A DNA stretch of 42,585 bases. Source: Faecalibacterium sp. Its GTDB lineage: Bacteria; Bacillota; Clostridia; Oscillospirales; Ruminococcaceae. The stretch spans positions 1 to 42,585 of the forward strand of contig JARHYC010000004.1 of the NCBI GenBank assembly GCA_029264955.1, in the 5' to 3' direction. Of the stretch, positions 35,302 through 42,585 are shown piece after piece. Positions within the stretch are counted from its first letter, which is position 1. The number at the start of each line of letters is the position of its first letter. The notes beneath the pieces were generated by a model. The model worked only from the letters and a program-made list of their open reading frames with translations. It was not told the DNA's origin and did not search any database. The position numbers were made by a program, and so were the translations under genes.

Positions 35302-35330
35302 TTGACAAATACTTGTCGGAAAGATACAAT
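35302..35330 (+). promoter_or_regulatory. Promoter of the flavin-reductase lipoprotein gene
   Basis: Perfect TTGACA, 17-base spacer, TACAAT, about 50 bases before the start. GACAAATACTTGTC (35304-35317), a near-perfect dyad, overlaps the -35 and could be an operator. Confidence 0.75.
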
Positions 35331-35381
35331 TATTAAACGCGACAAAACATATGATTTGAAACAAAAAGGAGGCAATTCCAA

Positions 35382-37151
35382 ATGAAGAAAGCACTGGCAT
35401 TGCTGCTGTGCTGCGCAATGGCTGTATCCATTACGGCTTGCGGCAACACGGACAGTTCTTCTAACGTGGAAACTACCATGAGCTATACCCCCGGTACCTA
35501 CACAGTTACTGTCCCCGGCATGAAGGGCGACATGACTGTTGACGTTACCTTCAGCGAAAATGCAATCACCGAAGTTAAGGTTGTCGATCAGCACGAAACC
35601 TATGGCATCGGCTATGGCATGGAAACTACCCCCATCGAAGTGATTCCTACGCAGATCGTGGAGAATCAGAGCTTGGACGTAGATATGGTCACCGGCGCAA
35701 CCCTGAGCTCTACTTTCTTGAAGAATGCAGTCAGCCAGGCTGTTGAGCAGGCTGGCGGCAACGTGGAAGCGCTGAAGGCTGAGCGTGCACGTCCCGAAGC
35801 AAAGGACGAGACCTATGATGTTGACGTTGTCGTTGTCGGCGGCGGTGTTGCAGGTCTGTCTTCCGCAATCGAAGCTGCTGAAAACGGCGCTGACGTTCTG
35901 ATCCTGGAGAAGCAGGGCATCGTTGGCGGCGCAACCACCCGCAGCGGCGGCAAATTGATGGCAAACGGCACTGATGTGCAGAAGGCTGCTGGTATTGAGG
36001 ACTCTAACGAACTGATGTTTGACTACCTGAAGGGCATCGGCGGCGACATGATCGATGATACCAAGCTGCACAAGTTTGTTGACCACTCTCTGGAAACCTA
36101 CAATTGGATGGTTGACATGGGTGTTAAGGTTCAGGATGTTGAGCCCATCCATTCTTCTCTGCCCATCTGGCGTGTTCACAACGTCGAAGGCGGCGGCGGT
36201 ATGACCGATGGCCACGGCGGCAAGATTGTGATCCCCATGCTGGATAAGTACAAGGCTGTTGACGGCGATATTCTGTACAATGTCACCGCAAACGAGCTGA
36301 TCGTGAACGATAACAAGGAAATCGTTGGCGTAAAGGGCGTTAAGGCAGACGGCAGCAAGATTACTGTCAATGCAAAGTCTGTGATTTTGGCAACTGGCGG
36401 CTACGCATCCAACCGTGAGATGATGGCTCCCTATGCAGATTTCACCGACAAGTACAATACCAATGTGCCCGCAGGCAATGTGGGTGACGGCATCGTCATG
36501 GGCGAGGCTGTTGGCGCACAGACCTTCCAGAATCCCAGCGTTCAGACCGTTTACGTCAGCTACACCTGTGGTGTTGGCATCAACGAAGAGTCCGGCCTGA
36601 TCGTTTCTGAGGATGGCAAGCGTGTTGCAAACGAGTACTCCTACCAGTTCCACGTTGGCAACGAGCTGGCAAAGGAAAAGAGCAACGTGGCTTACTACAT
36701 TGCAACTGCAAACGATCCGTATCCCACCGTGCAGTATGGCATGAGCCTGGATTCCACGGTAAGTGCTGATTCCATCGAGGAGTTGGCTGAGAAGATCGGT
36801 GTGGATGCAGCAGCACTGAAGGCTACTGTGGATCGTTACAACGAGCTGTGCGCAAAGGGCAATGACGAAGACTTCGGCAAGCCCGCTGACAAGATGGTTC
36901 CCGTTGAGGGCGACAAGTACTTTGCACTGAAGCTGAACCCCGCTGTCACCGTTACCTACAGTGGCCTGGTGACCGACGTGGAGTCTCATGTTCTGGATGC
37001 AGAGAACGCACCTATCAAGGGTCTGTATGCAGCAGGCGAAACCGCATTCCCCGGCCTGTTCGGTACCGAGTACCCCGGCTGCGGCATGGCGATCTCTTCC
37101 AGCGCATACTACGGCCGTATTGCTGGTACCAACGCAGCAAAGGGTCTGTAA
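35382..37151 (+). CDS. Extracytoplasmic FMN/FAD flavoprotein reductase, lipoprotein
   Basis: 589 residues. The signal peptide ends in a lipobox, SITAC with lipidated Cys20. Residues ~35-122 are an FMN-binding domain with DMVTGAT; T107 is the expected covalent FMN site. Residues ~146-589 are a FAD_binding_2 (fumarate reductase/KstD-like) domain, with VVVGGGVAG (GxGxxG-type loop 153-158) and E176. The fumarate-site elements HHTMGG and the C-terminal substrate Arg are missing: the sequences are AVTVTYSGL (521-529) and EYPGCG (563-568). So it is probably an electron-accepting reductase for another molecule. AAAGGAGG lies upstream. It has a strong promoter of its own and is monocistronic. Confidence 0.9.
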   Translation: MKKALALLLCCAMAVSITACGNTDSSSNVETTMSYTPGTYTVTVPGMKGDMTVDVTFSENAITEVKVVDQHETYGIGYGMETTPIEVIPTQIVENQSLDVDMVTGATLSSTFLKNAVSQAVEQAGGNVEALKAERARPEAKDETYDVDVVVVGGGVAGLSSAIEAAENGADVLILEKQGIVGGATTRSGGKLMANGTDVQKAAGIEDSNELMFDYLKGIGGDMIDDTKLHKFVDHSLETYNWMVDMGVKVQDVEPIHSSLPIWRVHNVEGGGGMTDGHGGKIVIPMLDKYKAVDGDILYNVTANELIVNDNKEIVGVKGVKADGSKITVNAKSVILATGGYASNREMMAPYADFTDKYNTNVPAGNVGDGIVMGEAVGAQTFQNPSVQTVYVSYTCGVGINEESGLIVSEDGKRVANEYSYQFHVGNELAKEKSNVAYYIATANDPYPTVQYGMSLDSTVSADSIEELAEKIGVDAAALKATVDRYNELCAKGNDEDFGKPADKMVPVEGDKYFALKLNPAVTVTYSGLVTDVESHVLDAENAPIKGLYAAGETAFPGLFGTEYPGCGMAISSSAYYGRIAGTNAAKGL

Positions 37152-37181
37152 TTCGTTCTGGATTTCGGTTTGAATTAAAAT

Positions 37182-37225
37182 AAGAACGGGCAGAAAGCAA
37201 ATTTGCTTTCTGCCCGTTCTTTCTA
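37182..37225. terminator. Bidirectional terminator between the flavoprotein and GH2 genes
   Basis: A perfect 40-base palindrome (20-base arms from AAGAACGGGCAGAAAGCAAA) followed by T's on the plus strand; it can serve both convergent genes. Confidence 0.92.
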
Positions 37226-37238
37226 TTTGTAAAAAAGT

Positions 37239-39629
37239 TTATTCGCCCAGCCGGATTTCCAGCGGGAGTACCACAGGCTCGCTGCCGGGTAAAGTGCATT
37301 TTACGGTAGCCATACCAGCTTGACCGATGGTAGCCAGATAGGTACCAGCCATACCACCACGCAAGGGCACTACATCCGGACCGATGATGGTTACCGGACC
37401 GGTGGTTTCGATGCGCACGGCATCGCTGCAATAGGGCAGAACATTGCTGTTCTGGTCCACTGCACGCAGTTGAATCGCGGCACAGTCCCAGGTGGGGCCG
37501 TCCGTCAAAATGGAGTTCAGCGCATGGGCTTCCAGACGTACCGATTCCACAGGTTCCTTGATGACGGTTTTGACCACCTGACCATTGACGATGGCTTCAA
37601 AGCGATACCGCACCGCCGTACCGCCCCAGTTGGCAATATATTTGCCATACAGCGCGGTTGCCTGCTCCATGGTTAGATGATGGCGCAGCATCAAAGCCCC
37701 CATCTTTGCCATCAAAACAGGCGACATATTGCCGGGGCCGTACTTCTGCACGTTACGCAAACACTCTTTTGCCAATTTTGCTTCGGATGGGGTAAAGCCT
37801 TCGTTCTTTTCCAGTAAGCCGCCGATGGTGTCATCAATGCAGATGGGCGGATGTGCCAGCCCTGCATAAAGGCCCTTCCGGTCTGGGTAGAACTCTGCAA
37901 TATAGTCGTCATTCTTAAACAGACGCACGCTGTCCGCATTGGTGAATGCCCAAATATCACCCAGACCACCGGCTGGATGATCCCCGATATCCATACCACT
38001 GGAAATTTCCAGCACCACATCTTGCTCGGAGCGAATTGTTTTTTGGCTGGCATATACAGATGCAGTCAGCTTGGGATTGCGGAACATATCCAAAACACCA
38101 TGGTAGCAAATACGGTCACCGCTGCCGAAATCTTTGTGGGTATTGTAATCGAACATGCACCAGCCAAAGCTGCCGGCTATGCCTTTTTGCGTGGCTGCAT
38201 CGGATGCAACACGGCTGTAACGCAATGCGTGTTCCAGACGTTTGCCCTCCCAATCGAAAGACTTAGTGGGGAACATATGCCCACAGTATTCCGTAATGAA
38301 ATAACCCTTCGCCATGTTGGGAGTCACATTACGACGTGGTTCACAGCCGGCATTTGTACCATTGTGAGAAAAATCGTTGTAGGTGTATACATCTTCAAAG
38401 AAACGACTGTTTTTCAGATTTCGCACACCGCCTGTGGGGCGTGTGGGGTCCATCTGATGCACAACAGCATTGGTGCGCTTATAGAAGATATCATCATCCT
38501 TGCTTTCGTTGATGCGTACACCCCACATGAAAATGCTGGGATGGTTACGGTATTCCATGACCATTTCCCGACAGTTCTGTACTGCCTGCTCTTTCCAAGC
38601 AGAATCACCAATATGTTGCCAACCGGGAATTTCGGTAAATACCAGTAGACCAAACTCGTCGCAGGCGTCCAAAAAGGCGTGGCTCTGGGGATAATGGCTG
38701 GTACGCACTGCATTGCAGCCTAAATTCTTTAATATTTTAGCATCCAGCCGCTGCTGACTGTCCGGCATGGCATAACCTTGATACGCCCAACTTTGGTGTC
38801 GGTTCAGACCCAAAATCGGGGTAAGCTGTCCATTCAGATAAAGACCGTCTGCCTTGAACTCGATGGTGCGAAATCCCGCTTTCAACGTACGGCTATCTAG
38901 AATCTTTCCGTCACTGTCCCGAACAAGACGCACAGCGCACGGGTACAAAACGGGGGTATTCGGTGTCCAAGGGGTGATGCCACCTACGGTACCGCACAAA
39001 GGCTGCGAAGCAGGAGCAGAGAACATCCCCATGCCCATGCCGCAGCCATCTGTGATACACATTTTCAACGTACATCCTGTAGGGTCGCCTTGAATGGTGG
39101 GGTACAATCGGAAGTTTCCCTCGGCCCCAGCAGTAAAAAATAAGTTGCTGATGCTGACAGACTCTTTCAGTTCCAGTGTCACTGCACGATAGATGCCACC
39201 ATAGGTCAGATAATCAATAACTTTTCCAAAAGGAGGGACATTCAGGTTTTCCCGGCTGTCGCATTTGACTGCAACAATGTTCTCTTCGCCATAGCGCAGC
39301 GCCGGGGTCAAATCGGCTTGAAACGCGGTATAGCCGCAGTGATGCTCACAAATTTTTTGTCCGTTGCAGTAAACAGTAGCGCAGTGCGCAACCGCACCAA
39401 ACGTCAGCACGGCACGCTTGCTCCGCCAGCTTTCCGGCACAGAAAAACTGCGGCGATAGCCTGACAGCAGCTGATAATCCTGTTCGTTGCAGTAGTTGTA
39501 AGGCAGCTGCCGTACCGTGTGGGGGATGCGAATTGGCTCCGTCTGCACCGGGCAGGGACCGGGCAGCAGCAGTGCATCGTCCCAAACAGGGGTGAATTGC
39601 CAGCCTTCATTCCAGGAGTCGTGTTTCAT
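37239..39629 (-). CDS. Glycoside hydrolase family 2 enzyme
   Basis: 796 residues from the ATG at 39629 (MKHDSWNEGWQFTP), where family homology begins; an upstream in-frame start at 39689 reaches the preceding gene. No signal peptide, so cytoplasmic. Order: sugar-binding jelly roll (~1-155), Ig-like domain (~157-255), TIM barrel (~256-560) and C-terminal Ig-like domains. Acid/base is E375 in WGVRINES; nucleophile is E447 in FITEYCG; RTSHYP (309-314) is conserved. The activity is probably beta-galactosidase or beta-glucuronidase-like, not decidable here. It follows a flavodoxin-like gene by 60 bases in one transcript. Confidence 0.9.
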   Translation of the reverse strand: MKHDSWNEGWQFTPVWDDALLLPGPCPVQTEPIRIPHTVRQLPYNYCNEQDYQLLSGYRRSFSVPESWRSKRAVLTFGAVAHCATVYCNGQKICEHHCGYTAFQADLTPALRYGEENIVAVKCDSRENLNVPPFGKVIDYLTYGGIYRAVTLELKESVSISNLFFTAGAEGNFRLYPTIQGDPTGCTLKMCITDGCGMGMGMFSAPASQPLCGTVGGITPWTPNTPVLYPCAVRLVRDSDGKILDSRTLKAGFRTIEFKADGLYLNGQLTPILGLNRHQSWAYQGYAMPDSQQRLDAKILKNLGCNAVRTSHYPQSHAFLDACDEFGLLVFTEIPGWQHIGDSAWKEQAVQNCREMVMEYRNHPSIFMWGVRINESKDDDIFYKRTNAVVHQMDPTRPTGGVRNLKNSRFFEDVYTYNDFSHNGTNAGCEPRRNVTPNMAKGYFITEYCGHMFPTKSFDWEGKRLEHALRYSRVASDAATQKGIAGSFGWCMFDYNTHKDFGSGDRICYHGVLDMFRNPKLTASVYASQKTIRSEQDVVLEISSGMDIGDHPAGGLGDIWAFTNADSVRLFKNDDYIAEFYPDRKGLYAGLAHPPICIDDTIGGLLEKNEGFTPSEAKLAKECLRNVQKYGPGNMSPVLMAKMGALMLRHHLTMEQATALYGKYIANWGGTAVRYRFEAIVNGQVVKTVIKEPVESVRLEAHALNSILTDGPTWDCAAIQLRAVDQNSNVLPYCSDAVRIETTGPVTIIGPDVVPLRGGMAGTYLATIGQAGMATVKCTLPGSEPVVLPLEIRLGE

Positions 39630-39689
39630 ACGCAAAATCTGCCTTTCACAAACAGTAAAATTACCTAGATTTTCACATAGCGTCCGCAC

Positions 39690-40310
39690 TCAGCGGATAA
39701 AATTGGTCCGGGGGCGGGGTGAATCTGTGGGGTAAGGTACCCCGTTTTGTTTGCCGGCTTCGATGCAGCGCAGCATCCATGCCATATTATGCCCCAGTTG
39801 GTCCATTACGGCACAGCCCTCGGAATCCTGCAAAACCTCATGGGGATTTTGACCGTGTACCATAGTCCAGTATCCGGAGCTGACAACAGGCATCTGGTTG
39901 ATGGTGGGGTACTTCAGCAGCTCATCCAAGGATGCAGTGGTGCCTGCACGGCGTGCGCTGACAGCTACTGCGGCGGGCTTGTAGCGAAAAACATCTTTAT
40001 TTGCACAGAAAGCACGGTCCAGCAGAGATTTCATGTTGCCGGAAATACCAGCGAAGTGAACCGGGCTGCCAAAGACAAACCCATCAGCCGTTTCTGCCTT
40101 GTCCAAAAGCCGGTTTACCACGCCGTCAAAGACGCAGCGACCTTTTCCCTTGCACTGGCTGCATCCAACGCAGCCGCCAATCGGCTTTGCACCTGCCCAG
40201 AAAATTTCTGTTTCCACGCTGTCGGCCTCTAAAGCCTTAGCGATCAGGGTCAGTGCAGTATAAGTGCAGCCGGTTTCATTCGGGCTGCCATTGATGAGCA
40301 ATACTTTCAT
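39690..40310 (-). CDS. Flavodoxin-fold NAD(P)H-dependent FMN reductase family protein
   Basis: 206 residues. The FMN phosphate loop is NGSPNETGCTYTAL, and SPVHFAGISGNMKSLLDR is the second flavin-contact segment. GGCVGCSQCKGKGRC contains the Cys cluster seen in iron-sulfur flavoproteins and related reductases (spacing CxxCxxC...C), so an Fe-S cluster is possible. Physiological substrate is unknown. AGGAGG lies upstream, and an extended -10 promoter is shared divergently with rlmD. The GH2 gene follows. Confidence 0.88.
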   Translation of the reverse strand: MKVLLINGSPNETGCTYTALTLIAKALEADSVETEIFWAGAKPIGGCVGCSQCKGKGRCVFDGVVNRLLDKAETADGFVFGSPVHFAGISGNMKSLLDRAFCANKDVFRYKPAAVAVSARRAGTTASLDELLKYPTINQMPVVSSGYWTMVHGQNPHEVLQDSEGCAVMDQLGHNMAWMLRCIEAGKQNGVPYPTDSPRPRTNFIR

Positions 40311-40344
40311 CAGGAAAGCCTCCTGTCATTGAGTTGATAGTTTT

Positions 40345-40353
40345 AGTATAGCA
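40345..40353 (-). promoter_or_regulatory. Extended -10 promoter for the flavodoxin-GH2 pair
   Basis: On the minus strand TGCTATACT, about 35 bases before the start codon; no clear -35. Confidence 0.55.
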
Positions 40354-40367
40354 TATTTACCGGGTTC

Positions 40368-40376
40368 TGTTATAAT
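40368..40376 (+). promoter_or_regulatory. Extended -10 promoter for rlmD
   Basis: TGTTATAAT, a perfect -10 with TGn extension, about 46 bases before the start codon; -35 weak. Confidence 0.55.
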
Positions 40377-40422
40377 GAATTAGAATAAAAATTGTGATGG
40401 AAAAAGTAAGGGAGGAACTCCG

Positions 40423-41580
40423 ATGAAACATACCTGTCCGCTGCAAACGCAGCGCTGCGGCGGTTGTCCGCTGCTGGGAAAAGATTATCCCGCTCAGCTG
40501 AAAGCAAAGCAGGTTCGCATGGAAAAACTGCTGAGCCGCTATGGAAAAGTACAGCCCATTTGCGGCATGGACAATCCGTGGCATTACCGCAATAAAGTGA
40601 TTTCCACATTCGCAGCTGGCAACGGTGGAAAACTTGTCTCTGGTATTTATGCTGCCGGCACGCATAAAGTATTGCCGGTACAGCAATGCTTGCTACAGGA
40701 CGAAATTCTGGATCAAGTGGTGGATGCTGTCCGTGCAGCTGCACGTCGCTGCCGCTATACACCTTATCAGGAAGATTACGGAACAGGGCTATTGCGTCAT
40801 GTGCTGTGCCGCCGTGGGTTCGCCAGTGGTCAGGTAATGGTGGTTCTGGTAACGGGTCAGCCGCTTTTGCCCGGTGCAAAGAATTTTGTCAAAGCGTTGA
40901 TGGAAGAAGCAAAAAGGCGCAGCGTTCCGGTGACAACAGTCGTGCAGAATTACAACCCCCGCCAAACCAGTGCTGTGCTGGGTACAGAAGAAAAGGTGCT
41001 GTATGGTAAGGGGTATATTCTGGATACCCTGTGCGGTCATACCTACGCGATCAGTCCCCGCAGTTTCTATCAGGTGAATCCGGTGCAGACCGAAATGCTA
41101 TACACGCTGGCGGTAAAGGCGGCAAAGCTCACTGGCAAGGAAACGGTTTTGGATGCCTACTGCGGCATTGGTACCATTGGTCTGACCGCTGCTCCTCATG
41201 CCAAACAGGTAGTTGGTGTGGAAAAGAATCGGGATGCCGTACGGGATGCCATTGGCAACGCCAAGCATAACGGCATTGCCAATGCAAAGTTCTATGCAGC
41301 AGATGCCACCCAGTGGATTGTGGATGCTGCCGAAAAGGGTCAGACTGCGGATGTTGTATTCATGGACCCGCCGCGGGAGGGCTCAACAGAAGCCTTTTTG
41401 CAGGCTGTGGCAAAGATGGCGCCACGCCGGATTGTATATGTAAGCTGCGGCCCGGACAGTCTTGCTCGTGATTTGCATCAGTTGGCGAAGCTGGGCTATC
41501 AGGTCGAGAGCATCCAGCCGGTAGATATGTTCCCCCACACCGAGCATATCGAAAATGTAGTGGCTCTGGTTCGGAAATAA
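40423..41580 (+). CDS. rlmD: 23S rRNA (uracil-C5)-methyltransferase, RlmD/RumA family
   Basis: 385 residues. SAM-dependent methylation of a 23S rRNA uracil (U1939 and/or U747 type). The Fe-S ligands are likely C5, C12, C15 (CPLQTQRCGGC) and a later Cys in VLPVQQC. The methyltransferase part has FYQVNP, SAM loop DAYCGIGTIGL, DPPREG, and the nucleophile Cys in YVSCGPDSLARDL. The N-terminal TRAM domain is absent, as in shorter Firmicute members. A GGGAGGAAC site lies upstream. Confidence 0.92.
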   Translation: MKHTCPLQTQRCGGCPLLGKDYPAQLKAKQVRMEKLLSRYGKVQPICGMDNPWHYRNKVISTFAAGNGGKLVSGIYAAGTHKVLPVQQCLLQDEILDQVVDAVRAAARRCRYTPYQEDYGTGLLRHVLCRRGFASGQVMVVLVTGQPLLPGAKNFVKALMEEAKRRSVPVTTVVQNYNPRQTSAVLGTEEKVLYGKGYILDTLCGHTYAISPRSFYQVNPVQTEMLYTLAVKAAKLTGKETVLDAYCGIGTIGLTAAPHAKQVVGVEKNRDAVRDAIGNAKHNGIANAKFYAADATQWIVDAAEKGQTADVVFMDPPREGSTEAFLQAVAKMAPRRIVYVSCGPDSLARDLHQLAKLGYQVESIQPVDMFPHTEHIENVVALVRK

Positions 41581-41588
41581 TAAGTTAT

Positions 41589-41628
41589 AAAAATGCTGCC
41601 CATCTGGATTAGATGAGCAGCATTTTTC
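41589..41628. terminator. Terminator between rlmD and the TIM-barrel gene
   Basis: AAAATGCTGC-C-CATCT / AGATG-A-GCAGCATTTT with one mismatch, five-base loop and T's. Confidence 0.85.
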
Positions 41629-41644
41629 TTTGTGCTTTTAGGCA

Positions 41645-42568
41645 TTATCGTGCCAGCGACATAGCCATACGGCGGTGGGTATGTCGAATACCACGAATCG
41701 CTATCCCATAAGCCTGAATATTTTCGGGCAGAGCCATACCCACATAGCCGGAATCACCGATGTGATGCATATCGGTTCCGGTCATTTTGCACTCCAGTGC
41801 AATGCGGCGGATGGTATCTACATCAGCGCCCTCCTGGCTGGTACCGATGGAAGTAATGGTCAGCTTGTTCAGGCTGTGTGCATAGCTGACCAGACTGCGG
41901 ATATACTCGGTGGTGATACCGGGTACGGTGCCGGGTGCGGGCAATAAAATGATGTCAGCGCCAGCCTTGACAAACTGGTCGATGTCGTCCTTGGTGATAA
42001 TGTTTTCGCCGCCTTCAGAAATTACACCCGAAGCGTGCATCTTGCCTGCCACCAGAACCATGTCATTGCCGACCGCGGCCGAAATTGCCCGCAGAGAAGC
42101 GGTAATGGCTTCGTTGGAAACGCCGTTGCCGGGGTTGCCGGTGAGAACAATCATATCCACACCCATATCCCGAGCCAGAACGGCATTTTCAACAGTTGCA
42201 TAACGCCCGGTGCTCATCTTCCAAACAGAATCCTCATCTGCAACAGCGGCAGGGTCTACAGGCTCCAAATTGATACCCACAATGCGCCCGGTGAGTCGTT
42301 TGACCTCACGCACGGTTTCCTGCGGATCTACCTTGGGCAGAGCCTGAATAACAGGCTGGCGTACATCGAACATATTTAAGAGCAGAATGTCAGCGCCCAT
42401 AGCGGCGGCATATTCTGCATTGGTAATATCATTCAAAAGTGGTGAAATTGTGCCGATGGTTTCGCTGGCTAACACACGACCCTCGCTGCCTGCCAAAGAG
42501 AAAAGCAGTTCTTGACGGGTGAGATGTGCCATTTCAGCTGGTGTCAAATCGAGAATGCGTTTTACCAT
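41645..42568 (-). CDS. TIM-barrel protein of uncharacterised family (DUF7916-like)
   Basis: 307 residues with alternating beta strands and helices of a (beta/alpha)8 barrel: DILLLNMFD, IVGINLEP, MIVLTGNPG, MVLVAGKMHASG, DIILLPAPGTVPG, TITSIGTSQEG. These proteins have been annotated variously as haloacid dehalogenase-like hydrolase or phosphonomutase-like, but no HAD motif is present. A family called DUF7916 appears the best match from memory, with moderate confidence. The HIGDSGYVG segment near the end and the GTVPG loop could form an anion or phosphate site. AGGAGG lies 8 bases upstream. Function unknown. Confidence 0.65.
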   Translation of the reverse strand: MVKRILDLTPAEMAHLTRQELLFSLAGSEGRVLASETIGTISPLLNDITNAEYAAAMGADILLLNMFDVRQPVIQALPKVDPQETVREVKRLTGRIVGINLEPVDPAAVADEDSVWKMSTGRYATVENAVLARDMGVDMIVLTGNPGNGVSNEAITASLRAISAAVGNDMVLVAGKMHASGVISEGGENIITKDDIDQFVKAGADIILLPAPGTVPGITTEYIRSLVSYAHSLNKLTITSIGTSQEGADVDTIRRIALECKMTGTDMHHIGDSGYVGMALPENIQAYGIAIRGIRHTHRRMAMSLAR

Positions 42569-42585
42569 AATACTATCCTCCTGTA

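Larger units (their letters stand above)
35078..35381. other. 304-bp region upstream of the flavin-reductase lipoprotein
   Basis: Holds the terminator at 35094-35137 and the promoter at 35302-35330. Between them is an AT-rich stretch with no open frame or RNA structure that I recognise. Confidence 0.5.

Noticed and set aside
35220-36989. 589-codon open frame antisense to the flavoprotein gene
   Set aside because: It has the same length as the real gene by chance, with no recognisable domain; it runs through the promoter and ribosome site of the true gene.

Overview
The window looks like chromosome from a gut Firmicute of the Oscillospiraceae/Ruminococcaceae type (Faecalibacterium, Gemmiger or Subdoligranulum relatives). 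This is inferred from clean AGGAGG ribosome sites, sigma-A-like promoters, clostridial families (DUF1836, DUF5685, DegV, YitT, DUF4153), a glutaminyl-tRNA synthetase, host-glycan glycosidases and the absence of respiratory genes. Species cannot be fixed from sequence alone. There is no rRNA, tRNA, CRISPR array, IS element or prophage. It is an ordinary, densely packed chromosomal segment with 41 coding regions, one cut by the left edge.

Layout. 1-4260: the end of a GH95 alpha-L-fucosidase, then a 1175-residue surface protein with three discoidin/CBM32-like domains, a BspA-type leucine-rich region, an InlB-type repeat, a Pro-rich stalk and a C-terminal anchor. 4292-8475 (minus): a DUF4153 membrane protein, then the operon tsaE-tsaB-rpiB-upp (tRNA t6A modification, pentose phosphate, pyrimidine salvage). 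8482-12957: rodA-like SEDS gene, divergent methylglyoxal-synthase-like gene, proC, glycerophosphodiesterase and NUDIX hydrolase. 12986-15102 (minus): zinc-ribbon membrane protein, DUF5685 protein and J-domain protein. 15340-22861: the complete F1Fo ATP synthase operon atpZ-atpI-atpBEFHAGDC.

22887-29416 (minus): glnS, a tandem FMN-binding membrane protein, then leucine-rich protein, VWA-like protein and MoxR-type AAA ATPase. 29446-35137: YitT membrane protein, DUF1836 regulator divergent from a DegV protein, HAD phosphatase with a zinc-ribbon DEDDh exonuclease, and a VTT-domain membrane protein. 35302-42585: a flavin-reductase lipoprotein (FMN domain plus FAD domain), a flavodoxin-like protein with a GH2 glycosidase, rlmD, and a TIM-barrel protein of unknown function.

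How it fits together. The fucosidase, CBM surface protein and GH2 enzyme suggest foraging on host or dietary glycans. The ATP synthase c subunit carries the two-carboxylate, Na+-type ion site (E34 and E67), and subunit a has an extra segment of about 60 residues, so this anaerobe probably couples ATP synthesis or hydrolysis to sodium. Two predicted exported flavinylated proteins point to extracytoplasmic flavin redox chemistry with an unknown acceptor. Items most worth a second look are the flavin-reductase lipoprotein lacking the fumarate-reductase substrate residues, the methylglyoxal-synthase homologue that has lost its catalytic Asp, the leucine-rich/VWA/MoxR operon, the DUF5685 protein with paired Asp motifs resembling isoprenoid synthases, and a dyad over the degV promoter next to a DUF1836 regulator gene.
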